Source: Xestospongia muta (lineage: Eukaryota > Porifera > Demospongiae > Haplosclerida > Petrosiidae). Taken from it: 64,000 nucleotides of DNA. The notes under the pieces are model-generated. The model ran no database searches. It was not told the DNA's origin and saw only the letters and a program-made list of their open reading frames with translations. The stretch lies in assembly GCA_963693285.1 (NCBI GenBank), contig OY848917.1, positions 21,582,245 through 21,646,244 of the forward strand, given 5' to 3'. Made by a program: the position numbers and the translations under genes. Below are positions 11,031 through 21,914 of this stretch, in pieces. Positions within the stretch are counted from its first letter, which is position 1. Each line of letters begins with the position of its first letter.

Positions 11031-12312
11031 ACTAAATCATACTACATTGCACCAAAATTACATCCTATTATATTGTAAAGGACATGTTTAGATGACAAGT
11101 AATAACAGCAACATAAATGTGAAAAACAAAACAATAAAGTAAACAAAATCACAACAACACATTCAGTATGCTCAAAATTTATACTAGGCTATAGCTATAA
11201 AATGCTCAAAATGTACCTAAAATGATAACCTAGCAAGAAGCTTCAAGTCTTATTACTGAGAGATAAATTATAGTACAGACTGACAACCTTCCCATGCAAG
11301 GCATTAAAACCATTAACATTAATACAAACAATAGGGTAAATAAAATAACAACATTCAATTCAAAAGACTTAGAATTCATACTACATTATATCACGCTTAC
11401 CAACTATTATATTTTAAACAACACATTCACATGACAAGTAATCACAGCAACAAAAATGTGAAAAAAACAATAAAGTAAACAAAATCACAACAACATATTC
11501 TATACACTTAGAATTCATACTACATAGTATCAGAATTACATCCTATCATATTGTAAATGACACAGTTAGATGACAACTAATAACAGTAACATAAATGTGC
11601 AAAGAAAAAGCAATACTATCATAGAAATCACAGTTAGGGTTACAAAATCCATTGCTGATACAGAAATCAGCAGTTTCAGGATGCATTCACTTTAATGTCA
11701 TTTCTTGCTCTCATAGGTTGCATTTAACAATATAATAAATAAAATTGCAAAAATGGATACACATAGATACCACACAATCAAAAACAATCATAGTACAGCC
11801 TGACAAGCTTCCCATGCAAGGCATTAAAAACTATTAACGTTAATACAAACAATAGGGTAAATCAAAATAACAACATTCAATTCAAAAGACTTAGAATTCA
11901 TACTACATTATATCACACTTACCGACTATTATATTTTAAACAACACATTCAGATGACAAGTAATCACAGCAACATAAATGTCAAAATAAACAATAAAGTA
12001 AACAAAATCACAACAACACATTCAATATACTTAGAATTCATACGACATTGTATCAAAATTACGTCCTATTATATTGTAAAGGACACAGTTAGATGACAAG
12101 TAATAACAGCAACATAAATGTCCCAACAAAAAGCAATACTGTAAACAAAATCACAACAACACATTTAGTATGCTCAAAATTCATACTAGGCTATAGCTAT
12201 AAAATGCTCAAAATATACTTAAAAAGGAAAACCTAGCAAGAAGCTTCAAGTCTTATTACTGAGAGATAAATTATAGTACAGCCTGACAACCTTCCCATGC
12301 AAGGCATTAAAA
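11031..12312. repeat. diverged copies of the 58.85-64 kb satellite
   Basis: About two diverged monomers of the satellite seen at the right end. Shared blocks include cttagaattcatactacatt, attatattgtaaa followed by acacatt, gatgacaagtaat, cacagttagggttac and cttcccatgcaaggcatt. They lie upstream of the first visible ankyrin exon, the same relative position as the large array next to the second ankyrin gene. Confidence 0.8.
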
Positions 12313-12672
12313 ACCATAATCAAGCTAGAAATAACTAATTCAACTACCAATCTACTCTAAGTATCCCGGTTTCTTCATTTCCAGAATACAACTGATTTAC
12401 TGACCTCTCTTTATATTTATCACCTCTCTTACATCTTTATTAATATAATCTTAACCAGTAACAACAAGGACAAGAAAGTGATAAAGTGATTTATAATATC
12501 AAAGTAAATGTGATTAGACTTTAGTAGCACTTCAATACAGTAAGACAACACTATCACTTTCTTTTATACTATGCATCAATATTTATCTTGTAAGAAGTTA
12601 AGAACCAATAGTTATCAGATTTTCTACATCTTATGAAGGTTCATATAACATGTCAGAGATGGTGTTCCATAC

Positions 12673-13640
12673 CTTTGTTGTTAGTAGTGTAGACACCAGC
12701 AGCAATACCACCAGCCTACAAAATATGAAGTTACTTTATACATTAAGTAATTATATCAACAACACATCCAAAGGAATTGATAACAAATTAAATGTCTTAA
12801 ATGGTATCATGTGATGAATATGTGTAGTCATACCATTATAGATGCCATGAAAGTGATAAACCACTCAGGAGAATTGAAGCCTAAAATAGGTACTCCATGA
12901 TGAGCTTCCAAACCAAGCTTGATCATAGACTTTGCTGCCTTTTCAACATCATCAAGATACTGATTATAGGTCCAGGTTATCCATATATCATTCCGCTTCA
13001 CTTTGAGAGCAGGACAATGTCCAAACTTTGAGACAGTTTGTTTAAAGGCTTCATTGACAGTCACAGGAGGAATAGAAGCAGGACCAGTTAATGATACCTG
13101 TGAGATATGGCAATGAATAATACCAGCTGAAACAAATGTCTTGCCAGAATATCTCTTCTATACTTCCCTACATTGTATGTGGTTTAAAGATTGTACAAAA
13201 TAAAGCCATAAAAAAGAACCAAAGTTCAATTGATAAAAAAACATTGGTGTAAATGAATTTGATGATGTGCCATCCAGTTACTATTTCTGTAAGTAACAGC
13301 TATACATGTAGTTTATTTGAATATATTTTTCTTTAACAATAATTATACCAATCTTCCTTAACCACAGACTAATTAACTGGACCCATTAAATTAGAAACAC
13401 TTAACTTTGATTTTTGCCCTATGCACTTGGTCAAATTTGTATTCATGATTCAATGAATATCGAAAAGGTCAAAAGGTCACAAGTATAATAACTGTACCTA
13501 GTAATGCACAAGCGTGTATATATGCCCTTGTGCATATATAGCGCAGAAATAGGATGATATTCCCAAAAAGAGATGGATAAACTAACCTTAATAGACGCTT
13601 CCGCATCTGGTTCTACTGTCCAGTGCTTAGCAGTTGCCAT
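12673..13640 (-). pseudogene. truncated duplicate of the bubblegum acyl-CoA synthetase gene (first three exons)
   Basis: Exons 13587-13640 (ATG start, [16 protein letters not shown]), 12834-13097 (88 codons, ending in FMASIM) and 12673-12715 ([14 protein letters not shown]) match exons 1-3 of the full gene at 21.9-32.5 kb almost exactly. Exon 2 differs at one residue (K for R after NEAF). Reading frames and splice sites are intact, but no further exon follows before the homology ends near 12454. The AMP-binding core is therefore missing and no enzyme can result. High identity suggests a recent duplication. It could still be transcribed because the 5' flank came along. Confidence 0.85.
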
Positions 13641-13689
13641 TGACACTTTTTAGCAAGGGCAAGTCAATAATTCTCTTGAGATTCATTTC

Positions 13690-16390
13690 CTTTCGCAGTA
13701 TGCATCCGGTGTCGTTTAGAACACTCCCCGGGCATTCCACACTAGTGCTTCCAATCACGACTTCCTTCGTTACCACAGGTACCTAAACGGGTTTACTAAA
13801 TGTGATAAAAGAGCTTTACGTTGTAAATTAAAACTATCAACTACAAGGTGGAAAGTGGCCACTTACTTTATTATCTCAAGGTTGGCCAGACATGGAAGTA
13901 GGTAGCTTGCTCATCTACTGAAAGAATAAGAATATTAGAAGCATGCCACTCCTTACCTGAAGGCAAGTTTTTTGTCCCTCTGAAATATAAATATGTATAG
14001 TTGATTTATAGCCATTTAGTCTAATCCCATTTCGTCTAACAAAATCTACAATTGTTCCATTTTGTCTAAAAACTAAAATGATTTAAATAACAGTAATTAC
14101 AAAGATACCCAATGGCTATACGCCCTAAGAAGTTCTTGTAATGTATAATCTCCTACTTAATACTTTTTCTTAATAGTTTTCAGTCGGTTCTTGTGGTTTC
14201 TGTACTTTCTTCTTCTTCTTGGAAGTCCTCCTGCATCCAGCTGCATTAAACTGACTTCTGTCGCAGATTGTTCAGACTTGAAAAGGGTGACTTCCTCGTA
14301 AATGTTTGGGTGTGATTTCCCAGTAAGTTTCTTCATTTTACTATGCCATCCTTCACCATTGTTATTAATGCAAGGACCCTCTTGTGTATAAACATTCCAC
14401 GGACGAATAGGAAAGTTGCCATCTATCCATGTACTTTCGAAGTACTAAACAAAACTCTCCTTGTTGTCAAATTTTGGAGAATTTTTTTGTAATCCCCTCC
14501 AAGCTAACCTAACAAAAGCTGGGGGAACAAAGGTAATTGCTATTACTTGATGGATGTACAACTTGAACTCAACGTCTTCCGTATAAATTTATTGGAGCCC
14601 AAGAGTCTGCACTTTTCTCCAAATGGCTTGAGTATAATGGAAGTAGCATCCTTTTCTCTCTGCTTGTGGAAAGCAAATGGTAACAGACTGTTGTAATGCT
14701 ACTTCGAACTCAGTAAGTACATTCCGGGGTTCAACTTGTAGACCTAAGTTCTGTGCTGTTTTTTAAGTAGCATGAAGTTAGTGTTGTAAGCTGCTCAAGT
14801 TTTACCCGGAAGGAGAAAGTAGACAAAAGTTCCATCCATGTAGAGAGTGGGAGCCTCTGCTATGAGAGCAAGGTTATTGTGGGTCGAAAACATGAAATCA
14901 CCATCCCTAGAGCCTAGCATGAACTCCTCACCATTGAATGTTTTTGACCATTCTGCTTCAAAATTCAATTCATCAATGCTACTAGGGAGAGGAGGCAACC
15001 TTTCATGTCTTTTTTTGTAAAGGCTAGAGGACATTGAAGAAAAAGTTGGCATGATAGAAACAATGCTTTCTCTATCTTCATATTGGGCAACATCCTGCAG
15101 AGCTTTGTGGTATATTTGAGGAATCGGGGTTGTTTCTTCTCTAGCTCTTTTTTTCATTTTGTCTTTGATCAACTTCGCTACTGTCTCTGTTACTTTTGGG
15201 AGGTGGGAGTGATTCTCATTGTAGGAGACTAGCTGATCACGAACATCAGTGACTGCTCATCCAGGAGAAATTCTGTCTACACATCTCCATATATATTTGC
15301 CCATCTGTTGTTCTTCGATTAATTGAGCGTGTACCTATACCCTGGTGTATAAGTGATCTAGCTCCTTTTGTTGTTGTAACAAACTCCATTGATTCAGTAT
15401 GTTGTATGTATGAAATGGCTTCTCTTAAGTACTCTACCTTTCAAGACATCAAAGCCTTTACACTATTACTTTACAGGCCTTAATCCACTTATCCTAGACC
15501 TTTTAAACTATTAGACACTATTAGACAAAATGGGACAAAAATCCATTTTGTTAGACAAAATGACATGACTCCGTATAGTTGTACACTACATTTATATAAT
15601 GGCAAATTTTTAAATATATATAGTAGGGCATCTGGGCCATGATAAGATATATGAAAAGATTGCTGAAAGATTTTATTGGAAATTGCTATGGAAACATATA
15701 ACTGATTATGTTAGAACTTGTGCTGTACGTCAAACAACCAATGATCCCAAAGTTGTAAAGCAAGCTATTCCACTATATCCAATCCCTGTTAAACCGAAAG
15801 TATGGAGACAGGTATAATTGCTGACTATTACTGATGTTAAAGATAATGTGTACTTTTGTGATAATGAACACAATTTAGTTAAATTCTAATTGCAGGTTGG
15901 AGTAGATTTGATTGGCCCCTTCTGAAGTCCAAATCAGGAAATGGTTATATCATCACTTTAGTAGATTATTTTTCTAAGTGGCCGGACTCTTGCTGGTAAG
16001 AAAGCTGAAGGAGTGGCTATATTTTTGTACCGAATGATATGCAGGTATAACGTATTGTCTTAGGTGACACATTGGCCTTTCAAATACAGAGGGGAGAATT
16101 CTACACACAGTTGCACAAAGAAAGAGACACCTGCAATCCTTTTTTCTCCTTAGGAGAAAATAACGATAAATTTTCCAGCCATTCAACTTCAACATGGTGG
16201 GACTGATTGTGGTCTCTTTGCATTGGCTTTTGCCACATCACTTTGTTATGGTGAAAATCCATCTCAAATAATATATATACAACATGCATTCATAATCATC
16301 TAGTTTCTTGTATTGAAGGAAAAAAACCTTACTAAATTTCTTTCCCGTTGTGGAACAAAAAAGCTCAGATGAATTGTCAAATAACTACAT
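13690..16390 (+). mobile_element. decayed Ginger-like element: gypsy-type integrase plus Ulp1-like protease
   Basis: Plus-strand pieces in order: a block near 13830-13930 (counterpart of KVESGHLFYYHRVGQTWK), an exon 15627-15811 with the zinc-binding integrase head (GHLGHDKIYEKIAERFYWK, then a degenerate C-x-x-C region and PIPVKPKVWRQ), a core start 15896-16046 (VGVDLIGP, then GYIITLVDYFSKWP in a shifted frame, then AGKKAEGVAIFLYRMICR after another shift), and 16176-16290 with HGGTDCGLFALAFATSLCYG, the Cys-box of a C48 (Ulp1) peptidase. Integrase joined to a Ulp1-like protease, with introns, fits Ginger-type DNA transposons rather than an LTR element. At least two frameshifts and loss of most of the core make it inactive. 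A MULE splits it at 14004-15572. Confidence 0.65.
14004..15572 (-). mobile_element. Mutator-like element (MULE) with 9-bp target-site duplication
   Basis: The 1569-base insertion is bounded by gtatagttg at 13995-14003 and 15573-15581. The paralogous site in the other duplicate carries a single gtactgttg (32881-32889), an empty site. Both ends carry motifs of the form cattt(t/c)gtctaacaaaat in inverted orientation, serving as terminal repeats. On the minus strand, 14795-15172 codes part of a transposase: KRHERLPPLPSSIDEL, then GDFMFSTHNNLALIAEAPTL and YMDGTF, the start of a FLYWCH/MULE-type catalytic domain. About 14165-14450 codes NNNGEGWHSKMKKLTGK, the usual late WH motif. The middle is deleted between YMDGTF and the LLPGK motif, so the transposase is dead. 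A 9-bp duplication is the known hallmark of the Mutator superfamily. Confidence 0.88.
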
Positions 16391-16710
16391 CTATTGTGTT
16401 TGCCAGCTACCAGAGAGTGGTAGATTGATATGTTGTATATAAAGTGAAACTTTAACAAATGTCTCTTGTTCCACAAAGTCAACATTGTCAAGATGTTTTA
16501 TCAGAATAACAGTTGTAAATGTAAATATAATTATGTATAAAATTATTGTTAATAATACATTTTAACATTTTTAAGGTTAACCCTATGTGCTTCAACTGAT
16601 ATCTTTGTAACAATCATTTTACCAAATGGACCCTCCATTGTGTGATTATCAGATATCAATGCTTCACTTTTAACATTTTCAAGAATGGTTCAAATCTCTC
16701 ATGAATGGTC
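16391..16710. other. AT-rich spacer, no gene seen
   Basis: Between the Ulp1-like relic and an inverted Ginger-like fragment. Small open frames here show no family resemblance. Confidence 0.3.
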
Positions 16711-17046
16711 TCAGATCTTTAGCAAAATAATGTAGCAATCTGTTGTCTCTATTCCAGGAGCAGCATGTATAACCCGATGAGCTTGTCTCCCAACTGCTGG
16801 TACCTGCTTCCATGTCTGGCCAACTCTGTGATAATAAAATAAGTGGCCACTTTCCACCTTGTAGTTGGTAGCTTTATGACAATTAGCACTAGTGCAGAAT
16901 GTCCGGGGAGACAATCCGTACTCCAACAATGTTGTTGAAGGTAATGCCTCATCCACAAGTCTGCCATATGAACAATCTGGTATTGACTCAGTGTCCTGAT
17001 GACTGATGAGTCTCCCCGAGCCTCTTATTGCTGTGGACCTATCCAC
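16711..17046 (-). mobile_element. inverted fragment of the Ginger-like integrase element
   Basis: The minus-strand frame contains CHKATNYKVESGHLFYYHR, then GQTWKQVPAVGRQAHRVIHAA, the region that precedes the zinc-binding head of the integrase. The same block occurs on the plus strand near 13830 and near 32730 (tacaaggtggaaag, ggccagacatggaa). It is in opposite orientation to the main relic, so this is a separate or rearranged copy. It has no catalytic residues. Confidence 0.55.
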
Positions 17047-17490
17047 TCCTGTTCCATTTCCTGATTGTTAATTCAATAGGAATAAAAAAGTTATAGATTA
17101 AATCATCAGCTAGCAATTAAAGTCAACATACATGTATCAATATTAATTACAATTGTTTTGAGTTTTGCTATATGCAGCTCAAACAAGTTAACAATCAATA
17201 ATCCAATGTGGGATTTATTTGGGTGACTCATCTGAGACATCATGCGTTATAATAGAAGTACAATGAGTCAACAAGTTCATCAAATGATACCTATACATGT
17301 AGAATTAGGTTATAGTGTTATTTACATAAATACTATTCCATTGATAATGACCACTGGTGTTTTATATGTAGAGTCATAGTTGGAACAGAGTGTGCTTTGA
17401 GGTTCAATTTAGGCAGATGTAATATAAAATGTTGAGAGGTTTTAACTAATACGATTGTGCAATATTTATACTTACATTTCAAATATCTGT

Positions 17491-17850
17491 CATTGTTATC
17501 TGTCAAGGAGACGAAATTGCTTTCTTGGAAATTTCCATCTACTCTTTTTATGAAAGCATCAAGAATAGAATTCAATTGGTTTGATATAGTAATTTTGTCA
17601 TTCAATTCTGTAAAAGATAGTTTCTTAGTTATCAATTCCATCATCATTAACATAAGCATGTGGTGCTCTTTTGTTGATGGAACGTAATCGCTCAAAATAT
17701 TTGAATAAAGACTTAGTACAGACTTTGATTGAGCATCATTTAATGTAGTGCTTACTGAGAGAAGAGTAGTGACAAGTCCCGAGAATACTGTAGGCCATTT
17801 GTTAGTGTTTTGCAGATCATTAGCTAAGCTGTCAATTGTTAATTGGTAGT
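17491..17850 (-). pseudogene. inverted partial copy of the REJ-like protein exon
   Basis: This stretch is the inverse complement, at about 90% identity by eye, of 18672-19031 inside the REJ-like gene. On the minus strand it keeps an open frame (SLANDLQNTNKWP, FTELNDKITISNQLNSILDA, ESNFVSLTDNN) that runs on to a stop near 17336 through unrelated sequence. The two arms are separated by about 820 bases. It has no start codon or splice context of its own and most likely arose by inverted duplication. Confidence 0.75.
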
Positions 17851-17888
17851 AGCACAGAGAATTCTATTACCAAATGTGCTTTTCCCAG

Positions 17889-20800
17889 CATCCAATCTAC
17901 AGTCTGGATTACAATACAACTTCACCTTAATACTTAGTCATGGTGCATGTATCTCAACATCTACAGTCATTATTAGCACTTACCCCTCATTTGTTGACCC
18001 AATAGCTGTTGTCCAGATATTAACAACAACAACTCAAGTTGTCTCATCACAATATCTAATCTTAGAAGGACTAGTTTATCCTAACTATCTTGTAAATGTG
18101 TCGTGGTCTTGTCTTGACCTGCCAGGTCAAGGTTATATTGATCTTATTACTGGCAACTACACAATATCTCCAACTTACTACACGTCTACCTCAACTATCA
18201 GTGTTAGTCCCTTAACTGAGTTTGTGTATGAGGCTATGACTAGACAAACGAACCGAGTTAATTTGGTAATAAAACCACACTCACTTCAGCCAGGTTGGAA
18301 ATACACCTTTCAACTTAGTGCACAACATGACCAAACTATTGTGTATTCCAAGATAACTATCATTCCTGAGCACCCTCCACTAATTCATAACTTCTTTGTC
18401 ACTCCACACAGTGGAGTAGCATTGAATACACCCTTTCAGTTGTCTGTGAACTGGACTACAGATAATGTAAATGACCATCCACTCTACTATCAGTTTGGTG
18501 TTGTATCATCTCAAGTCAAATATTGGCTTACAGGGCCCAGCACAGAGAATTCTATTACGGTCAGCCTACCACCTGGTGACATAGCAGTAATTGCCAGAGT
18601 ATATGATAGTTTATTAGTAGAATACAGTGAATATCAAATTGATATGTCTGTATCTGTAAATTCTTTTATTAACTACCAATCATCCATTGACAATTTAGCT
18701 AATGATCTACAAAACACTAAGAGATGGCCTTCAGTATTCTCAGGACTTGTCACTACTCTTCTCTCAGTAAGCACTACATTAAATGATGCTCAATCAAAGT
18801 CTGTACTAAGTCTTTATTCAAATATTTTGAACAATTACATCCCATCAACAAAAGAGCACCACATGCTTATGTTAACGACAATGGAATTGATGACTATGAA
18901 ACTATCTTTTACAGAATTGAATGACAAAATAACCATATCAAACCAAATGAATTCTATTCTTGATGCTTTCATAAAAAGAGTAGATGGAAATTTCCAAGAA
19001 AGCAATGTCGTCTCCTTGACAGATAACAATGGTCTGCCCTTGCTTCTAACAAGTGATCGATATAATCTTCAACATTTTAATTATGGTATTGATGATAGAG
19101 CAATAGATACAGTTGTTAATACCATTACTAACTTGTACACATCTAATTGGGACTCAACTCTTGCTAGAAAACTACGAGAAACTGTGACAAAACTAACAAG
19201 TGTTCTATGTAGACAACATGTCATAGGTCAACGAGGAATAACAAGAACTACTAATATACTGAGTTATTCCTTTGAAAAACAGTTCCCATTTGGCACATTT
19301 TTTATCAAAGAAGCAACAATTGAGTTTTCCAACAAACTCCATCAATTTTACAATAACCAAGCTTGTTCACATGCCAGCATTGCCTGTTCTGAAATGTGTC
19401 TTAACTTCATAACTACAACAAAAGACTATTTCTCTAATACCAGTCAAATTGTAACTATTGGTACTAAATCACAAGATGCCATAAAGTCAGGCATTGAAGG
19501 AGTTGATCCTCAAGCAATTCAACTACATTCTGATATAGTAAGTGTAGATTTAGCTACTGCACTCCAGCAGACTGTGTTGTCAGTACAAAACCTTCCTTCT
19601 CCAATACGTGTATACATACCTGTTCAAAGTATCTCAAATGACAAAAGCCAACCTATTTGCATCTTCAGAAACACTACAGTTGAAAGTAATAGTCAATGGG
19701 AACTCGATACTTTAGCACCACCATCTGTTATACCTATTAATGGTAGAGAACACTACCTCTGTGAGTATAACCACCTCTCAGAATTTGCAATTGGGTTATT
19801 ACCACCTCAAGTCATCACATCTTCCTCACCTTCTTCTATGATGGGATCTTCAAGCCCTATACCATCACCAAGTCCAACTTCATCAAGTGTGACAATGTCA
19901 TCTTCTCCAGTTGTCTCTTCTGTTCCCATTGATAATAACTCAGGTCCAGTGATTGCTGGAGTAGTACTTGTTGTTCTCTTCATGATCATTCTCACATCAA
20001 GTCTCCTTGTAGTTGCATTCATTGTTTGGAGAAAGAAACATCATAAGAAACTAAGAATAGCAGCGGTAACACCTAGTGAAGAAAACAAAGTTCTTCTAGA
20101 GGAAGAACCAGCTCCACTAGCTAAGGATGATGGAAAAATTTCACTTGGAGTAATTCAATTATTAGCAGATGGAGAAAGGTTAGCATTAGGTAGTGTTGAT
20201 GCCTTATCTTCAATGAGACTTCGCGAGTTGAGAACACAATTGACAGAAGTATTTGACTCTCTCAAAAATAAGCCATTCTATTTATGCACAAAGGAGTTGT
20301 GTGATATTGATCCCTCTTCTGAGCAACAGCAGTTTGTGAGCATTGTTTATGGTAGTATTGTGTATATCCGGGAAATTACAGCAGTAACAGAAAAAACAAA
20401 GAAAGAGTTTTGCATATGTGGTGCTGCAGCACAGTTTGAATGTACTGGTTGTGTTAGGGGTTACTGTAGTCAGGAGTGTCAACTAAAACATTGGGAAGAT
20501 GGCCATCAAAGAGAATGTCAACGTGTTAGTGAGAAGAGACAACGTACAGATATCCTTCTTCGACAACAAACGCCGACCACTCTCCTCCTGTCTTCAAATC
20601 AAGAACAAACAGAAGAGTCAGCACAACAAAAACCATCAGTGAGTACACCAACCAACTGGAAAAGCTTTCTTTCAGATTCAAAACGATATTCGTCTCCTCC
20701 AGTTTCTCCAAGAACCAGTGTGACAGTACAGCCACTACAACCATTACCAGAACAAACACATACTATGACTAAAGAACAATATCAAGAATTAAAACAACAA

Positions 20801-21577
20801 TTCAAGTCACATATACCAGAGCATAAATCAGACGGTACAATGCAGCCACGATCACAAGTATCAATGCAACCAAAGTTACCACGTCTAGCATCAACTGGAC
20901 AGGTAACAACTATAGGAAAACTAGCTTCACAAACACCATCAATACAACTATCCAGATCTGGACAATCTTCTCTTCCAGCAGCTTCTTTGAAAAGCAGAAC
21001 ACAATCATTGCAAGCCCCAGAAGTAAGATCACAACCTGGTCTTTCTCCTTTGAACATTGAAGGATACCACCCAATGCAGAATATACCTGGTCCTTATCAG
21101 TATCAGCAAAGAATCAGCCCTCAGCAACTAGCAAACACATACTCACAACAGCAATTAGGTCAATGGTTTCATAAACGGGAGCTTGGTCATCAGGAATCAC
21201 AAACTCCTACTGTTCAGACACCATACTTCATGCCTGCTAGACCATTTCAACTACAACCATTGTTACAACGTGACTTGTCCATTACATCTGTTGGCTCAGC
21301 TGACCTAAACCTCTCGACTATGAGTAATCTTCCTTTGAGAAAAGATGTTCGAAATGAGCCTGTCCTCGAACATGACCATGAATCATCCTCTTCCTCATCT
21401 ACAGAAAGTGAAGATGATGATGTACAGGAACAACAAGTCAGTCGACCACCATCACTAGCAGTACGTAGACGTCATTCTTCCAGAGTACAATCTCAAGCAA
21501 TACCTGAAGTTTCACATGAAGGTCTTGTTGATACATCAAGTGATGAAAGTGAAGACATTGACAAGGAAAACAGTTAG
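17889..21577 (+). CDS. REJ-like single-pass membrane protein with cytoplasmic MYND zinc finger (5' exons missing)
   Basis: One long exon of about 1229 codons, entered through a tttcccag acceptor. The open frame continues upstream to 17843, but there it runs into the inverted repeat, so the acceptor is preferred. The first 650 residues are Ser/Thr- and N-glycosylation-rich with REJ/PKD-like character. Just before the membrane, CEYNHLSEFAIGLL resembles a degenerate GPS/GAIN end without the cleavage residues. A Ser/Pro linker leads to one helix (IAGVVLVVLFMIILTSSLLV, about residues 686-710) and basic WRKKHHKK. Near residues 840-877 is a MYND finger (FCICG, CTGC, YCSQECQ, HWEDGHQREC), with C-x-C where C-x2-C is usual. 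The tail is Gln/Pro/Ser-rich with an acidic end (SSDESEDIDKENS). It is probably a surface receptor with a protein-binding finger inside. Upstream exons with a signal peptide were not found. Confidence 0.8.
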
Positions 21578-21720
21578 GAAAAAACATAATGGATATGTTG
21601 TGACTTTTTTATGTTGATCGTATTATTTCTTTTATTTGAAGCTTTTTAGCTGTTTTTATGCATTTATTATATCTTGTTATGTAAGCAAATAATATAGTAT
21701 ACTGTTTTAACAATATTTTA

Positions 21721-21726
21721 AATAAA
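21721..21726 (+). terminator. polyadenylation signal of the REJ-like gene
   Basis: AATAAA lies 144 bases after the TAG stop of the REJ-like gene, in AT-rich 3' flank. The convergent synthetase gene ends only about 190 bases further on (stop at 21915-21917). A minus-strand AATAAA (plus tttatt near 21735) overlaps the same region, so the two 3' ends may interleave. Confidence 0.6.
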
Positions 21727-21914
21727 GGGAATATTTATTAAATTTAGCAGGAAAATAAGGTCCAGCAATTAACAATCAAATAATAGTAGTCAAATGAGTA
21801 AACACTTCATACAGTTCATAATTAATTTACATTTTAATATTTTAATATTACAACAGATATTCAAAGCATCAAATATTAGCAGTGTCCAGTCATTAGGATC
21901 CTAAAGGTAATGAA

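Larger units (their letters stand above)
12454..15815. repeat. segmental duplication of 31.29-33.12 kb
   Basis: From about 12454 to 13994 and again from 15573 to 15815 the sequence is colinear with 31.29-33.12 kb. It includes three exons of the acyl-CoA synthetase gene, their introns, the 5' flank and the Ginger-like element upstream. The constant offset is about 18,841 bases across the synthetase exons. The gap in colinearity is the MULE insertion at 14004-15572. Homology stops just past the splice donor at 15812, where the two copies diverge abruptly. Confidence 0.9.

Noticed and set aside
17333..17490. C-terminal extension of the inverted REJ fragment as a small gene
   Set aside because: Beyond the inverted repeat the frame shows no resemblance to anything and lacks a start; it is read-through of a duplicated exon.
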